This document shows positions 55,771 through 64,000 of a DNA stretch of 64,000 nucleotides, in pieces (position 1 is the first letter of the stretch; the number at the start of each line of letters is the position of its first letter). The notes beneath the pieces were generated by a model. The model was not told where the DNA came from, did not search any database, and was given only the letters and a program-made list of their open reading frames with translations. Where the stretch lies: NCBI RefSeq assembly GCF_003050925.1, contig NZ_QAOV01000008.1, forward strand, positions 1-64,000. The letters are read 5' to 3'. Origin of the DNA: Pseudomonas sp. GV085. Its GTDB lineage: Bacteria > Pseudomonadota > Gammaproteobacteria > Pseudomonadales > Pseudomonadaceae. A program made the position numbers and the translations under genes.

Positions 55771-56609
55771 GCAGTGTAAAAAATACCGTGGTCGCCTGTT
55801 GCCAACTGGCACCGAAAATCGGCGACCTGGCCTACAACCGCACGCTCACCGAACGTGCGATTCGCCAGGCAGCCTTACAGGGCGCCCAGGTCGTGGTGCT
55901 GCCCGAGCTGGTGCAGAGCGGTTACCTGTTCACCGACCGCTTTGAGGCGCTGTTGCTGGCGGAAACCAGGGATGGCCCGATATTGCAGCTTTGGCAGGCC
56001 CTGGCCCGTGAACTGAACCTGGTGATCGTCGGCGGATTCTGCGAGCGCCTGCCCGGTGATGAGCTGGCCAACAGCGCGGCGATGATCGACGCCAATGGCC
56101 TGCGCGCGGTGTACCGCAAGGCGCATCTGTGGGATGCCGAGAAGGACATCTTCACGGCCGGCGATGCGCCACCGCCGGTGGTCGAAACGCTGCATGGACG
56201 CTTCGGCATGCTGATTTGCTACGACCTGGAATTCCCCGAGTGGGTGCGTCTACCGGCGCTGGCCGGGGCCGATCTGTTGTGCGCGCCGGTCAATTGGCCC
56301 GACGGTCCGCGGCCGCAGACCGAGCGCCCGGCCGAAGTGCTGCGGGTGCAGGCCAACGCCTCGGTCAACCGCATGTTCATCGCCGCCTGCGATCGTTATG
56401 GCCATGAGCGTGGGGTCGGCTGGGTCCAGGGCTCGGTCATCGTCGATGCCGACGGTTATCCGTTGGCCGGGCCGGCGGAGCAGGGCGGCGAGCAGATGTT
56501 GCTGGCCACGCTGAACCTCGCAGAAGCGCGCAACAAGCGCATCAGCGCGCGTAATGACCTGCATCTGGACCGCAGGCCGCAGTTGTACGGGTTGCACAGC
56601 GCTTTGTAA
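55767..56609 (+). CDS. Carbon-nitrogen hydrolase (nitrilase superfamily)
   Basis: 280 aa with the Glu-Lys-Cys triad: E47 (VVLPELVQSGY), K118 (YRKAHLWDAEK), C151 (LICYDLEFPEW). Start TTG at 55767 is supported by GGAGG about 8 nt upstream and a four-base overlap with the permease stop. Likely hydrolyses an amide, carbamoyl or nitrile group of the substrate carried in by the NCS1 permease; which one is not shown. Confidence 0.88.
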   Translation: MSSVKNTVVACCQLAPKIGDLAYNRTLTERAIRQAALQGAQVVVLPELVQSGYLFTDRFEALLLAETRDGPILQLWQALARELNLVIVGGFCERLPGDELANSAAMIDANGLRAVYRKAHLWDAEKDIFTAGDAPPPVVETLHGRFGMLICYDLEFPEWVRLPALAGADLLCAPVNWPDGPRPQTERPAEVLRVQANASVNRMFIAACDRYGHERGVGWVQGSVIVDADGYPLAGPAEQGGEQMLLATLNLAEARNKRISARNDLHLDRRPQLYGLHSAL

Positions 56610-56693
56610 CTGTTGATGTCACGGCAGGCTGGACGCCATTCCCGGCCCTATGGCATCGTCGAAGCAACAGACCATGCAGTGAACGGGATCGCC

Positions 56694-57716
56694 ATGATGG
56701 GGGAGGGAAAGAAGGTCGACGATACGTCGCTGGTCACGCTGAAGGCGTTCAATCATTGCGTATTGCACCTTGGCCGGCTGGCGCGGGAGAGCGGGGCGTC
56801 GCGGTTCATCGCCGATGGCCTGCGGGCATTCGGTCCTCTGGTGCCCTTCGCGTCTGCCTGGTGGGGCGAGATGTCTTCGCCAGGTCCTGATGTTCCCCCC
56901 CAGAGTTGGATGCATGGCAGCATCAATCTCCCCGAGTCCTTTGCCGCCGAATGGCATCCGGTGGCGGCCAACGATCAGTTCTCCCACACCACGCTCAACC
57001 GTCCCGGTGAGGTGGTGCGCGACAAGGGTTTCAACGACCCGTGCGAGGCGGTCAACGATTTCGCCCGGCGCTACGATCTCTACCACTTGATGAGCATCAC
57101 CTATGAGTTGCCCGAAAGCGGCTTGATGTTTTTTGTCTGCCTCTACCGTGGCCAGGATGAACAGGCGTTCGAGGAGAACGAAGCCGAGCTGTTTTCGGCA
57201 TTCTGCGATCACCTGTTCCAGCTGTGGCGGTTCCAGGTGCAAGACATGATTCGCTTCGACAGCGAAAACGGTGCGAGTGATTTTGGCGTCGCGCGCATGG
57301 ACGGCAGTCTGCTGTATATCGGGGCCAGGTTGTGCACCGCCATTCAACGCGAACTGCCCGGCTGGAGCGGTTCAATGCTGCCGGGCGAGGTGATCGCGCA
57401 ATTGCCAAAGGCGCCCTGTGTGATTCGTCTGGGCCGCTGCGCCCTGACCCTGAGCCCCAACGCCGGACACGTCATCCTGTCCCTCGATGCGCCATCAGGC
57501 GGAGATGGCCTGGCACCACGGGAACGCACCGCGGCGATGCTGTTCGCCGCCGGTCATTCCTACAAAGAAATCGCCAAATTGCTCGCCTTGAGCCCCGCGA
57601 CCGTGCGCACCTATTTGCGTAACTGCTACTTGCAACTGGGTGTGAAAAGCAAGGTGGAGCTGGGTTCTGTCCTGCGTTCGCCAGGTGCACTGGCGGAGTC
57701 CGTGCGCCGGGATTAA
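56694..57716 (+). CDS. LuxR-type transcriptional regulator
   Basis: C-terminal LuxR HTH (ERTAAMLFAAGHSYKEIAKL then LLALSPATVRTYLRNCYLQL). The ~270 N-terminal residues form no recognised autoinducer or receiver domain. Starts are ambiguous: ATG 56694 or 56697; the frame is open back to 56613. Placed between the nitrilase and the amidohydrolases, so it probably regulates them. Confidence 0.83.
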   Translation: MMGEGKKVDDTSLVTLKAFNHCVLHLGRLARESGASRFIADGLRAFGPLVPFASAWWGEMSSPGPDVPPQSWMHGSINLPESFAAEWHPVAANDQFSHTTLNRPGEVVRDKGFNDPCEAVNDFARRYDLYHLMSITYELPESGLMFFVCLYRGQDEQAFEENEAELFSAFCDHLFQLWRFQVQDMIRFDSENGASDFGVARMDGSLLYIGARLCTAIQRELPGWSGSMLPGEVIAQLPKAPCVIRLGRCALTLSPNAGHVILSLDAPSGGDGLAPRERTAAMLFAAGHSYKEIAKLLALSPATVRTYLRNCYLQLGVKSKVELGSVLRSPGALAESVRRD

Positions 57717-57779
57717 CCCCAGCCGTTTCAACTATTTGCCTGACCCCTCCTCATTTGCAGAGGTCCATTCGAACGCTGC

Positions 57780-57791
57780 ACCCTATAGGGT
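57780..57791. promoter_or_regulatory. 12-bp palindrome upstream of the amidohydrolase
   Basis: ACCCTATAGGGT, perfect, 64 bp past the LuxR-type gene and 64 bp before the amidohydrolase start; candidate operator for the neighbouring regulator. Confidence 0.5.
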
Positions 57792-57854
57792 AGGCCCTGT
57801 CTATCAGGGGCTGGCGCAATCGCTTCGGGCCGCTTCAAAACAATAAGAACAGGG

Positions 57855-59714
57855 GTGAGGCATTTGAGACTTTCCAGGCTTTTTGTCGCCGTTGCGGCGA
57901 CGACGGCATTTTCCGGCATGGCGTTGGCGGCGACACCCGCCGACACGGTCATGCGCAATGGCTACGTCTACACCGTCGATGGCCAGAATTCCGTGCAACA
58001 GGCCATTGCCATTTCGGGCGGCAGGATCGTCTATGTCGGCAGCGATGCCGGGGTCGACGGCTACATCGGCAAGCAAACACAACTGATCGACCTGGCCGGG
58101 CGCATGCTGATGCCGGGCTTCGTCGATGCGCACATGCACCCGGGGGATGGCGGTCGCGCCATGACCTTGTGCGACCTGAAATACCAGACCCTGACCCGCG
58201 CGCAGTTTCAGGCAAGCATCCAGGCCTGCCTCGATGCCGACAAGGACAAGGGACCGGATGTGTGGCTGGAAGTGGGCAGCTGGGATCGCATCGGCATGAC
58301 CGGGCTCGATGGCGACGCCGACAAATCGACCCTGGACGCGCTCAATACGAAGCGCCCGATCCAGGTGCGCTCCACCGACTTCCACACCGTGCTGACCAAC
58401 TCTCGCGGCCTGGAGCTGGCCGGGATCAACAAAAACACTGCCGACCCCGAAGACGGCAAATACCGACGTGACAGCGCCGGCAATCCAAACGGCATCTGTG
58501 AAGACGGCGCCGCCGAATCGTTGGCCACCGTGGTGCCGGCGGCGACCGACGCGGAAAAACTCAATCAGGTTCGCGCAGCCCTCGACGCCATGCGCCAGCA
58601 AGGCATCACCAGTTTCTTCGATGCGCTGTCGGGACCTGAAAACGGCAAGGCCTTCACCCGCCTGCAAAAGTCCGGCGAACTGACCGCCCGGGCCTTGCTG
58701 GCGATCAAACTGGACCCGGCCGCCGCGGCCGCCGACCCGGTGAAAACCATCGCCGAGGCCAAGGCCCTGGCCAGCACCTACGACCAGGGCGACGTGAAAG
58801 TCGCGCCGGGCGTGAGCATGCGCCACGTCAAACTGTTCATGGATGGCATCATCAATGCCCCGGCGGATACCGGCGCCATGTTGACCCCGTACCTGCACAA
58901 CAGCGGTACCGACAAGGCGCCGAAATGGACGCCGGGCCAGAACCTGGGCGAACTGTACTTCCCGCCGCAAGTGCTCAATCCGCTGTTGCTGCAAGCGGTC
59001 AAGGCCGGTTTCGACCCGCACCTGCACGCCACCGGCGAGCGCGCGGTACGGGACGCTCTGGACAGCGTCGCCTACGTACGCAAGGAACTGCCCGGTACTG
59101 ATTTCCGCCCGGCCATCGCGCACGCCGAGTCGGTCGACCCTGCCGACTATTCACGTTTCAAGGCACTGGACGTGACCGCGACCATGTCGTTCCAGTGGGC
59201 GCAGCAGGCACCGTCCACGGTAGACGGCACCCGTGATCACCTTGGCGCCGCGCGTTTTGCGCGCATGGAACCCTCGGGCAGCATCGCCCATGCCGGCGGC
59301 CGAGTAGCGTTTGGTAGCGACTGGCCGGTCGATCCCCTCGATGAGTTCCTGGCGTTGAAAGTCGGTGTCACCCGTTCCGGCGACCCCACCAATCCGCACA
59401 GCTATGGCCCCAAGTATGCCGGGCGACTCAACACCGATCCGGCGCTGTCACGAGCTGAAGCGCTGCGCAGCATCACCCTCAGTTCCGCCGAACAGTTGAA
59501 GCTGGACGCGGTGCTGGGTTCGGTCGAAGTCGGCAAGTTCGCTGACCTGATCGTGCTCGACAAGAACTTCATGCAGGTGCCCGAGGAGGAACTGGGCCGC
59601 AACGACGTGCTGCTGACGCTGGTCGGCGGCAAGGTCGTGTGGGCCAAGGCGCCGTTCCTTGGGCTGGCGCCGCAGGTTGCTTCCCAAGTCGTCACTTCCC
59701 GATCCGCCCAATAA
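57855..59714 (+). CDS. Exported amidohydrolase (YtcJ-like, amidohydrolase 3)
   Basis: 619 aa; GTG 57855 gives MRHLRLSRLFVAVAATTAFS leading to a signal peptide ending AFSGMALA; a TTG at 57864 is an alternative. Metal site H93-x-H95 in FVDAHMHPGDGG; later HLHATGERAVRDAL, AIAHAESV and FGSDWPVDPLDEF. Enzymes of this class include N-substituted formamide deformylase. The exact amide here is unknown. Paralogous to the next gene. Confidence 0.88.
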   Translation: MRHLRLSRLFVAVAATTAFSGMALAATPADTVMRNGYVYTVDGQNSVQQAIAISGGRIVYVGSDAGVDGYIGKQTQLIDLAGRMLMPGFVDAHMHPGDGGRAMTLCDLKYQTLTRAQFQASIQACLDADKDKGPDVWLEVGSWDRIGMTGLDGDADKSTLDALNTKRPIQVRSTDFHTVLTNSRGLELAGINKNTADPEDGKYRRDSAGNPNGICEDGAAESLATVVPAATDAEKLNQVRAALDAMRQQGITSFFDALSGPENGKAFTRLQKSGELTARALLAIKLDPAAAAADPVKTIAEAKALASTYDQGDVKVAPGVSMRHVKLFMDGIINAPADTGAMLTPYLHNSGTDKAPKWTPGQNLGELYFPPQVLNPLLLQAVKAGFDPHLHATGERAVRDALDSVAYVRKELPGTDFRPAIAHAESVDPADYSRFKALDVTATMSFQWAQQAPSTVDGTRDHLGAARFARMEPSGSIAHAGGRVAFGSDWPVDPLDEFLALKVGVTRSGDPTNPHSYGPKYAGRLNTDPALSRAEALRSITLSSAEQLKLDAVLGSVEVGKFADLIVLDKNFMQVPEEELGRNDVLLTLVGGKVVWAKAPFLGLAPQVASQVVTSRSAQ

Positions 59715-59732
59715 AAACCAGAGAGCGTTCCG

Positions 59733-61472
59733 ATGCGATTCATTCCAAACCTGTTAGCCGCCGCGCTGGCTTTGTCCTCGGTACAAGCGATGGCCGCCGC
59801 TGACCTTGTGTTGTTCAACGGCAAGGTCTTTACCGCCGAACCCGGCCAGGCGCTGGTGCAGGCTGTTGCGGTGCAAGACGGCAAGATTCTGAAAGTGGGC
59901 AGCGATGCCGAAATCAATGCCCTGGCCGACGGCAAGACCCAGCGCATCGATCTGGCCGGCAAGGTGTTGATGCCAGGCATGATCGACACCCACAGCCACC
60001 CGGTGGTGGCGGCGTTCGACAGCATGAAGGCCAACCTGCTGGACGAGGTCAAACCCTTGCCGGAACTGGAGCAATGGTTGATCGAAGAAGACAAGGCCGG
60101 ACGTGCCCGGTCCGGTGATGTGATCAGCGTCGCCGGGGTCAGTTCGGCCTACTGGGAGAAAAGCCGCGAACTGGGCAAGATGTTCAATCAGGGACGCTGG
60201 GCCGATCAGCCCATCGTCTTCAGCGGCATCGACGGCCACACCGGTTGGGCCAACAACGCGATGCTCAAGCGCTTGAACATCGACGCGACATTGGTAAAAA
60301 GCCTGCCGGAAAAAGAACGCGGCTACATAGGCCATGAAGCGGACTTCACCCCTAACGGCTACTTCGCCGAATCCCGCTGGGACGTGGTGCGCAACGGTAT
60401 TCCGGCGCCCAGCCCGGAAGCCATGCTCAAGGCCGCTCGCGAGGCGGTGAAGATCAACAATCAATACGGCGTCACGGCCTGGATGGACGCGGCGGCGAAC
60501 GGCGGCAGTGAAGATTCGCTGTTCGATTTCCATGCCACCGCAGAAAGTGTCGGCGTGCTGCCGCTGTACAAGGAACTGGCGCAGAACGGTGAACTCAGCG
60601 CCCACGTTGCCGCGTTGATGGTCACCAACCCGAAGAGCAAACCTGCCGACCTGGAAGTGATCGCCACGGTGATGAAGCAATTCGAGGGCGTGCCTAACCT
60701 GACGTTCCCCGGCATCAAGGTGTTTGTCGACGGCATTCTCGAATTCCCGGGGCAAACCGCCGCGGTCATCGTGCCGTTCAAGAACAGCCACAAAAACGGT
60801 CAGTTGCTGACCGACCCGGCGCATTTCGGCGAACTGGTGGTGGCGGCGGAAAAGCGTGGCTGGATCGTGCACATGCATGCCGTCGGCGACCGCGCGGTGC
60901 GTGAAGCGCTCAATGGCGTGGCCTATGCGCGCAAGCTCAGCCCGACGCCCGTGCCCCACAGCATCGCGCACCTGCAACTGGTCAACCCCAAGGAGTTTCC
61001 ACGCTTCAAAGAACTGGGCGTGATCGCCTCGATGCAACTGCTGTGGGCCACCGGCGAGTCCTATACCGTCGAACTGGTCAAGCCTTACATCAGCGCCTTT
61101 GCCTACGGCTACCAGTATCCCGCGCGGTCCCTGCATAACGCCGGCGCGACGATTGCCGGTGGCAGCGACTGGCCGGTGTCGAGCGCCAATCCGTTCAACG
61201 CCATTGCCCAGGCCAGTACGCGCAAAGGGCCGTTGGGCGTACTCAATGCCAAGGAAAGCATCGACCGCCAGACCATGTTCTATGCCTACACCCTCAACGC
61301 GGCGAAAACCCTGCGCCTGGAGCAGCAGATCGGTTCGCTGGCACCGGGCAAGCAGGCCGACCTGATCATCCTCGACCGCGATGTGTTCAAGGTCAGCGAT
61401 GACGACCTGTTCGAAACCAAAGTCCTGAACACCTTCTTCGCCGGCAAGCAGGTCTACGCCCCCGCGTCCTGA
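59733..61472 (+). CDS. Exported amidohydrolase (second YtcJ-like copy)
   Basis: 579 aa, signal peptide MRFIPNLLAAALALSSVQAM followed by AAA. Metal ligands H87-x-H89 (MIDTHSHPVV), HMHAVGDRAVREALN, SIAHLQLV and GGSDWPVSSANPF. Its N-terminus (ADLVLFNGKVFTAEPGQALV) matches gene one's, but the metal-site loops differ (THSH against AHMH), so the pair may split substrates. 18 bp after the first copy. Confidence 0.88.
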   Translation: MRFIPNLLAAALALSSVQAMAAADLVLFNGKVFTAEPGQALVQAVAVQDGKILKVGSDAEINALADGKTQRIDLAGKVLMPGMIDTHSHPVVAAFDSMKANLLDEVKPLPELEQWLIEEDKAGRARSGDVISVAGVSSAYWEKSRELGKMFNQGRWADQPIVFSGIDGHTGWANNAMLKRLNIDATLVKSLPEKERGYIGHEADFTPNGYFAESRWDVVRNGIPAPSPEAMLKAAREAVKINNQYGVTAWMDAAANGGSEDSLFDFHATAESVGVLPLYKELAQNGELSAHVAALMVTNPKSKPADLEVIATVMKQFEGVPNLTFPGIKVFVDGILEFPGQTAAVIVPFKNSHKNGQLLTDPAHFGELVVAAEKRGWIVHMHAVGDRAVREALNGVAYARKLSPTPVPHSIAHLQLVNPKEFPRFKELGVIASMQLLWATGESYTVELVKPYISAFAYGYQYPARSLHNAGATIAGGSDWPVSSANPFNAIAQASTRKGPLGVLNAKESIDRQTMFYAYTLNAAKTLRLEQQIGSLAPGKQADLIILDRDVFKVSDDDLFETKVLNTFFAGKQVYAPAS

Positions 61473-61503
61473 CCTGCGTACACCCGACATACGCAAAAAA
61501 CCG

Positions 61504-61529
61504 CCGGCCCCTCGTAGCGCGAGGGGTCG
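61504..61529. repeat. GC-rich inverted repeat
   Basis: CCGGCCCCTCG / CGAGGGGTCGG arms between the second amidohydrolase and the TorF-like gene; lacks a T-run, so not a clear terminator; may protect mRNA ends. Confidence 0.45.
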
Positions 61530-61580
61530 GGCATCGCCATGCCTGAAATTCACCGTACGCCATAACAACAAGAGAACTGT

Positions 61581-62321
61581 ATGAACGCATTTTCAGCATT
61601 GACCCTCGCGACACTGGCATTGATCCCCCTGACCAGCCAGGCCCTGACCCTCAACGATGATTTCAGCCTGGACATGACCCTGGGCGTCGTCAGCGACTAC
61701 CGTACCCGGGGTATCTCGCAAACCCAGGGCGATCCGGCGGTGCAGGGCGGCGCGACGCTGCTGCACAGCAGCGGCCTGTATATCGGCGCCTGGACCTCCA
61801 ACGTCGATTTCGGCGGTGGTTTCGACACCCGCCAGGAGCGTGAGTACTACGCCGGTTACTACTGGCAGGCGACCGACGCAATCAGCCTCGATCTGGGCTA
61901 CATCAAGTACGACTACCCGAAGAACTCCGAATTCAACCTCAGCGAGGTCTACGCCGTCCTCGACCTGTACGGCGTGAAGCTGGGTGCCTATTACTCCAAG
62001 GACACGCCGAACTTCTTCGGCGAGGACCAGGACACCCTTTACACCTACCTGGGCTACAAAATCGATTTGCCGGCCGAAGTCGGCCTGGACTTGCGCTTTG
62101 GGCGCAACGATGTCAATGACCCTGCGTTCTGGTCCGCCAATGGCGATAGCCGTGAGTCTTACTACGAGTGGGAAGCCAAGCTGACCCGCGATTTCGTCGG
62201 CGTGACCTGGGGGCTGAGCTATGTCGACACCGACTTGTCGAAAAGCGAGTGCAGCAGTTGGTACGGCTATGACGACCTCTGCTCGGCGACGGTTGTAGCC
62301 AGCGCAACCAAAGCCTTTTGA
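61581..62321 (+). CDS. TorF-family putative outer-membrane porin
   Basis: 246 aa with a signal peptide (MNAFSALTLATLALIPLTSQ, ending ALT) and alternating beta strands ending in a C-terminal Phe. GVVSDYRTRGISQTQGDPAV is the family hallmark. Likely an outer-membrane channel for the substrate handled by the cluster; inferred from its place between hydrolases and a permease. Confidence 0.85.
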   Translation: MNAFSALTLATLALIPLTSQALTLNDDFSLDMTLGVVSDYRTRGISQTQGDPAVQGGATLLHSSGLYIGAWTSNVDFGGGFDTRQEREYYAGYYWQATDAISLDLGYIKYDYPKNSEFNLSEVYAVLDLYGVKLGAYYSKDTPNFFGEDQDTLYTYLGYKIDLPAEVGLDLRFGRNDVNDPAFWSANGDSRESYYEWEAKLTRDFVGVTWGLSYVDTDLSKSECSSWYGYDDLCSATVVASATKAF

Positions 62322-62367
62322 ATTTCGTCCCTGACAACAAAAACAGTTCCTCAAAGGAAACACCGTC

Positions 62368-63756
62368 ATGAGTGCGCAACGCAGTCCCCTGATCGAGACC
62401 CGCTCGATCGATTTCATTCCCGAGGCTGAGCGACACGGCAGTCTCTACAGCCAGTTCACCCTGTGGCTTGGCGCCAACCTGCAGATCACCGCCGTCGTCA
62501 CCGGCGCCCTGGCCGTGGTGCTGGGCGGCGATGTGTTCTGGTCGTTGATCGGCTTGCTGATCGGGCAAGTGCTCGGCGGCGCCGTAGTGGCGTTGCACGC
62601 GGCGCAAGGGCCGAAGCTCGGGCTGCCGCAGATGATCTCCAGCCGAGTGCAGTTCGGGGTGTATGGCGCGGCGATCCCGATTGTCCTGGTGTGCCTGATG
62701 TACCTGGGTTTCAGTGCCACCGGCGCGGTGTTGTCGGGGCAGGCGATCGCGCAATTGATCAGTGTCAGCGACAGCGCCGGCATCCTCATTTTCGCCGCGT
62801 GCATCGCGTTCCTGACGATCTTCGGTTATCGGGTGATTCACCTGGTCGGGCGGGTGGCCAGCGTGCTGGGCATCATCGCCTTCGCCTACCTGTTCACCCG
62901 GTTGATGACCCTCAACGACATCGGCCTGCTGCTCGACAATCGTCATTTCGGCTGGAGCACCTTCCTGCTGGCGGTGTCGCTCTCGGCGTCCTGGCAGATC
63001 GCTTTCGGCCCCTATGTGGCGGACTACTCGCGCTACCTGCCGAGCAAGACTTCGTCATGGAAAACCTTCGCCGCTGTCGGCCTCGGCACGGTGTTGGGAG
63101 CGCAGACTTCGATGGTGCTGGGGGTGTTCGCCGCCGCACTGGCCGGGGTGAATTTTCGTGGGCACGAAGTGGCGACCATTGTCGGCCTGGGCAGCACCGG
63201 GGTGATCGCGTCCTTGCTGTACCTGAGTATTGTCTTCGGCAAGGTCACGGTGTCCACCCTCAACGCCTACGGCAGTTTCATGTGCATCGCCACCATCATC
63301 AGTGGCTTTTGTCGTCGCCTGGAAATCACCGCCCGCCAGCGCATGCTGTTCGTGCTGCTGATTGTCGCGGCATCCACCACGCTGGCATTGCTGGGGCAGT
63401 ACTCGTTCCTCAGCTCGTTCAAGTACTTCATCCTGTTTTTGCTGACGTTCTTCACCCCGTGGAGCGCGATCAACCTGGTGGATTACTACTTCATCAACAA
63501 GGAGCGTTACGACATCCCGGCGCTGTCCGACCCGAACGGGCGCTATGGTCGCTGGAACGTGCTGGGGATCAGCGTCTATGTGATCGGCGTGTTGATCCAG
63601 CTGCCCTTTGTCGATACCCATTTCTACTCCGGGCCGATGGTTGCGCAACTGGGCGGGGTGGATATTTCCTGGATCGTCGGGCTGTTGGTGCCGGGGATTA
63701 TCTATTACGCGCTGGCCAAGCCGTCGATGAGTGCGGTGGTGGTTGAGCGGGGTTAA
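62368..63756 (+). CDS. NCS1-family permease (second copy)
   Basis: 462 aa, about 12 TM helices. GLPQMISSRVQFGVYG and FGPYVADYSRYLPSKTSSWK are shared with the first NCS1 copy but the proteins are clearly diverged. FTPWSAINLVDYYFINKERY follows. Last gene of the plus-strand cluster, 46 bp after the porin. Confidence 0.9.
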   Translation: MSAQRSPLIETRSIDFIPEAERHGSLYSQFTLWLGANLQITAVVTGALAVVLGGDVFWSLIGLLIGQVLGGAVVALHAAQGPKLGLPQMISSRVQFGVYGAAIPIVLVCLMYLGFSATGAVLSGQAIAQLISVSDSAGILIFAACIAFLTIFGYRVIHLVGRVASVLGIIAFAYLFTRLMTLNDIGLLLDNRHFGWSTFLLAVSLSASWQIAFGPYVADYSRYLPSKTSSWKTFAAVGLGTVLGAQTSMVLGVFAAALAGVNFRGHEVATIVGLGSTGVIASLLYLSIVFGKVTVSTLNAYGSFMCIATIISGFCRRLEITARQRMLFVLLIVAASTTLALLGQYSFLSSFKYFILFLLTFFTPWSAINLVDYYFINKERYDIPALSDPNGRYGRWNVLGISVYVIGVLIQLPFVDTHFYSGPMVAQLGGVDISWIVGLLVPGIIYYALAKPSMSAVVVERG

Positions 63757-63768
63757 TACCGGCTTTTA

Positions 63769-63857
63769 TGGCGAGGGAGCTTGCTCCCGTTGGACTGCGC
63801 AGCAGTCCCATTTTTTGGGGCCGCTTCGCGCCCCAGCGGGAGCAAGCTCCCTCGCCA
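63769..63857. repeat. Paired hairpin repeat (type C)
   Basis: TGGCGAGGGAGCTTGCTCCC and its inverted copy ending GGGAGCAAGCTCCCTCGCCA, with an inner GGACTGCGCAGCAGTCC hairpin. Same family as 19893-19926. Sits between the NCS1 gene and the convergent gene to the right. Confidence 0.88.
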
Positions 63858-63876
63858 CAGGTTCAGCATTTACCAG

Positions 63877-64000
63877 TTAGCGCTTCGGCAGTTTCCAGCG
63901 CTCACGCAACTTTTCGTACTGCGCTTGCGGCAGTTGCACCAGCACCGGGGATTTGCCCGGGTCCAGCCAGTTGAACAACCGCGCGATATCCGCCGGGTCC
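63877..64000 (-). CDS. C-terminal end of an unidentified protein (partial)
   Basis: A minus-strand frame that enters from the right edge and stops at TAA 63877-63879. About 40 residues are visible, DPADIARLFNWLDPGKSPVL then VQLPQAQYEKLRERWKLPKR. No family recognised. Confidence 0.7.
   Translation of the reverse strand, partial: DPADIARLFNWLDPGKSPVLVQLPQAQYEKLRERWKLPKR

Overview
This window is chromosomal DNA from a Pseudomonas, most likely of the P. fluorescens group. Three things point there. The gene order nuoN-A / aceA / purB-hflD-mnmA-nudix / idh-icd / cspD / clpS-clpA / infA / bpt-aat / trxB / ftsK-lolA-rarA-crcB-serS-cysG / tusDCBE matches, from memory, the conserved PA2604-PA2649 stretch of P. 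aeruginosa PAO1. The complex I genes include the fused nuoCD. The intergenic gaps carry paired REP elements of the 'TGTAGGAGCGAGC..GCTCGCGA' type that are abundant in P. fluorescens-group genomes. There are no rRNA, tRNA, IS or CRISPR features.

Layout. 1-1436 (+): the 3' end of a LysM-like, glycine-rich protein translationally coupled to a small three-helix membrane protein; this looks like a toxin/immunity pair. 1511-16449 (-): the complete nuoA-N operon for NADH dehydrogenase I. 17094-18419 (-): isocitrate lyase. 18600-18810 (+): a candidate sRNA. 18893-25360 (-): a secretin-N-domain exported protein, a GNAT, the ribosomal oxygenase RoxA, then purB, hflD, mnmA and a nudix gene. 25559-29546: the monomeric (idh) and dimeric (icd) NADP isocitrate dehydrogenases, divergent, with a possible 55-aa gene between them. 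29627-35896: cspD, clpS-clpA, infA, bpt, aat, trxB, so the N-degron protein-degradation pathway is clustered here. 36203-43845 (+): ftsK, lolA, rarA, crcB, serS, cysG. 43961-50607: a glutathionyl-hydroquinone reductase, the tusDCBE sulfur relay with a YbiB-like gene, small conserved genes, a GNAT, nudK and ogt. 50744-53074 (+): gamma-glutamyltransferase and an isochorismatase-fold hydrolase.

53169-63756 is an accessory-type catabolic island: a LysR regulator divergent from an NCS1 transporter plus nitrilase, a LuxR-type regulator, two exported YtcJ-like amidohydrolases, a TorF-type outer membrane protein and a second NCS1 transporter. It reads as an uptake-and-hydrolysis system for an unknown nitrogenous compound. 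The right edge (63877-64000, -) is the 3' end of an unidentified gene.

Metabolically, aceA, idh and icd set the split between the TCA cycle and the glyoxylate shunt, and Nuo reoxidises the NADH. ClpS/ClpA/Aat/Bpt make a full N-end-rule route. TusBCDE with MnmA (24 kb apart) gives tRNA wobble-uridine thiolation. The least-explained parts are the left-edge pair, the candidate sRNA upstream of aceA, the small ORF facing icd and the NCS1/amidohydrolase island.
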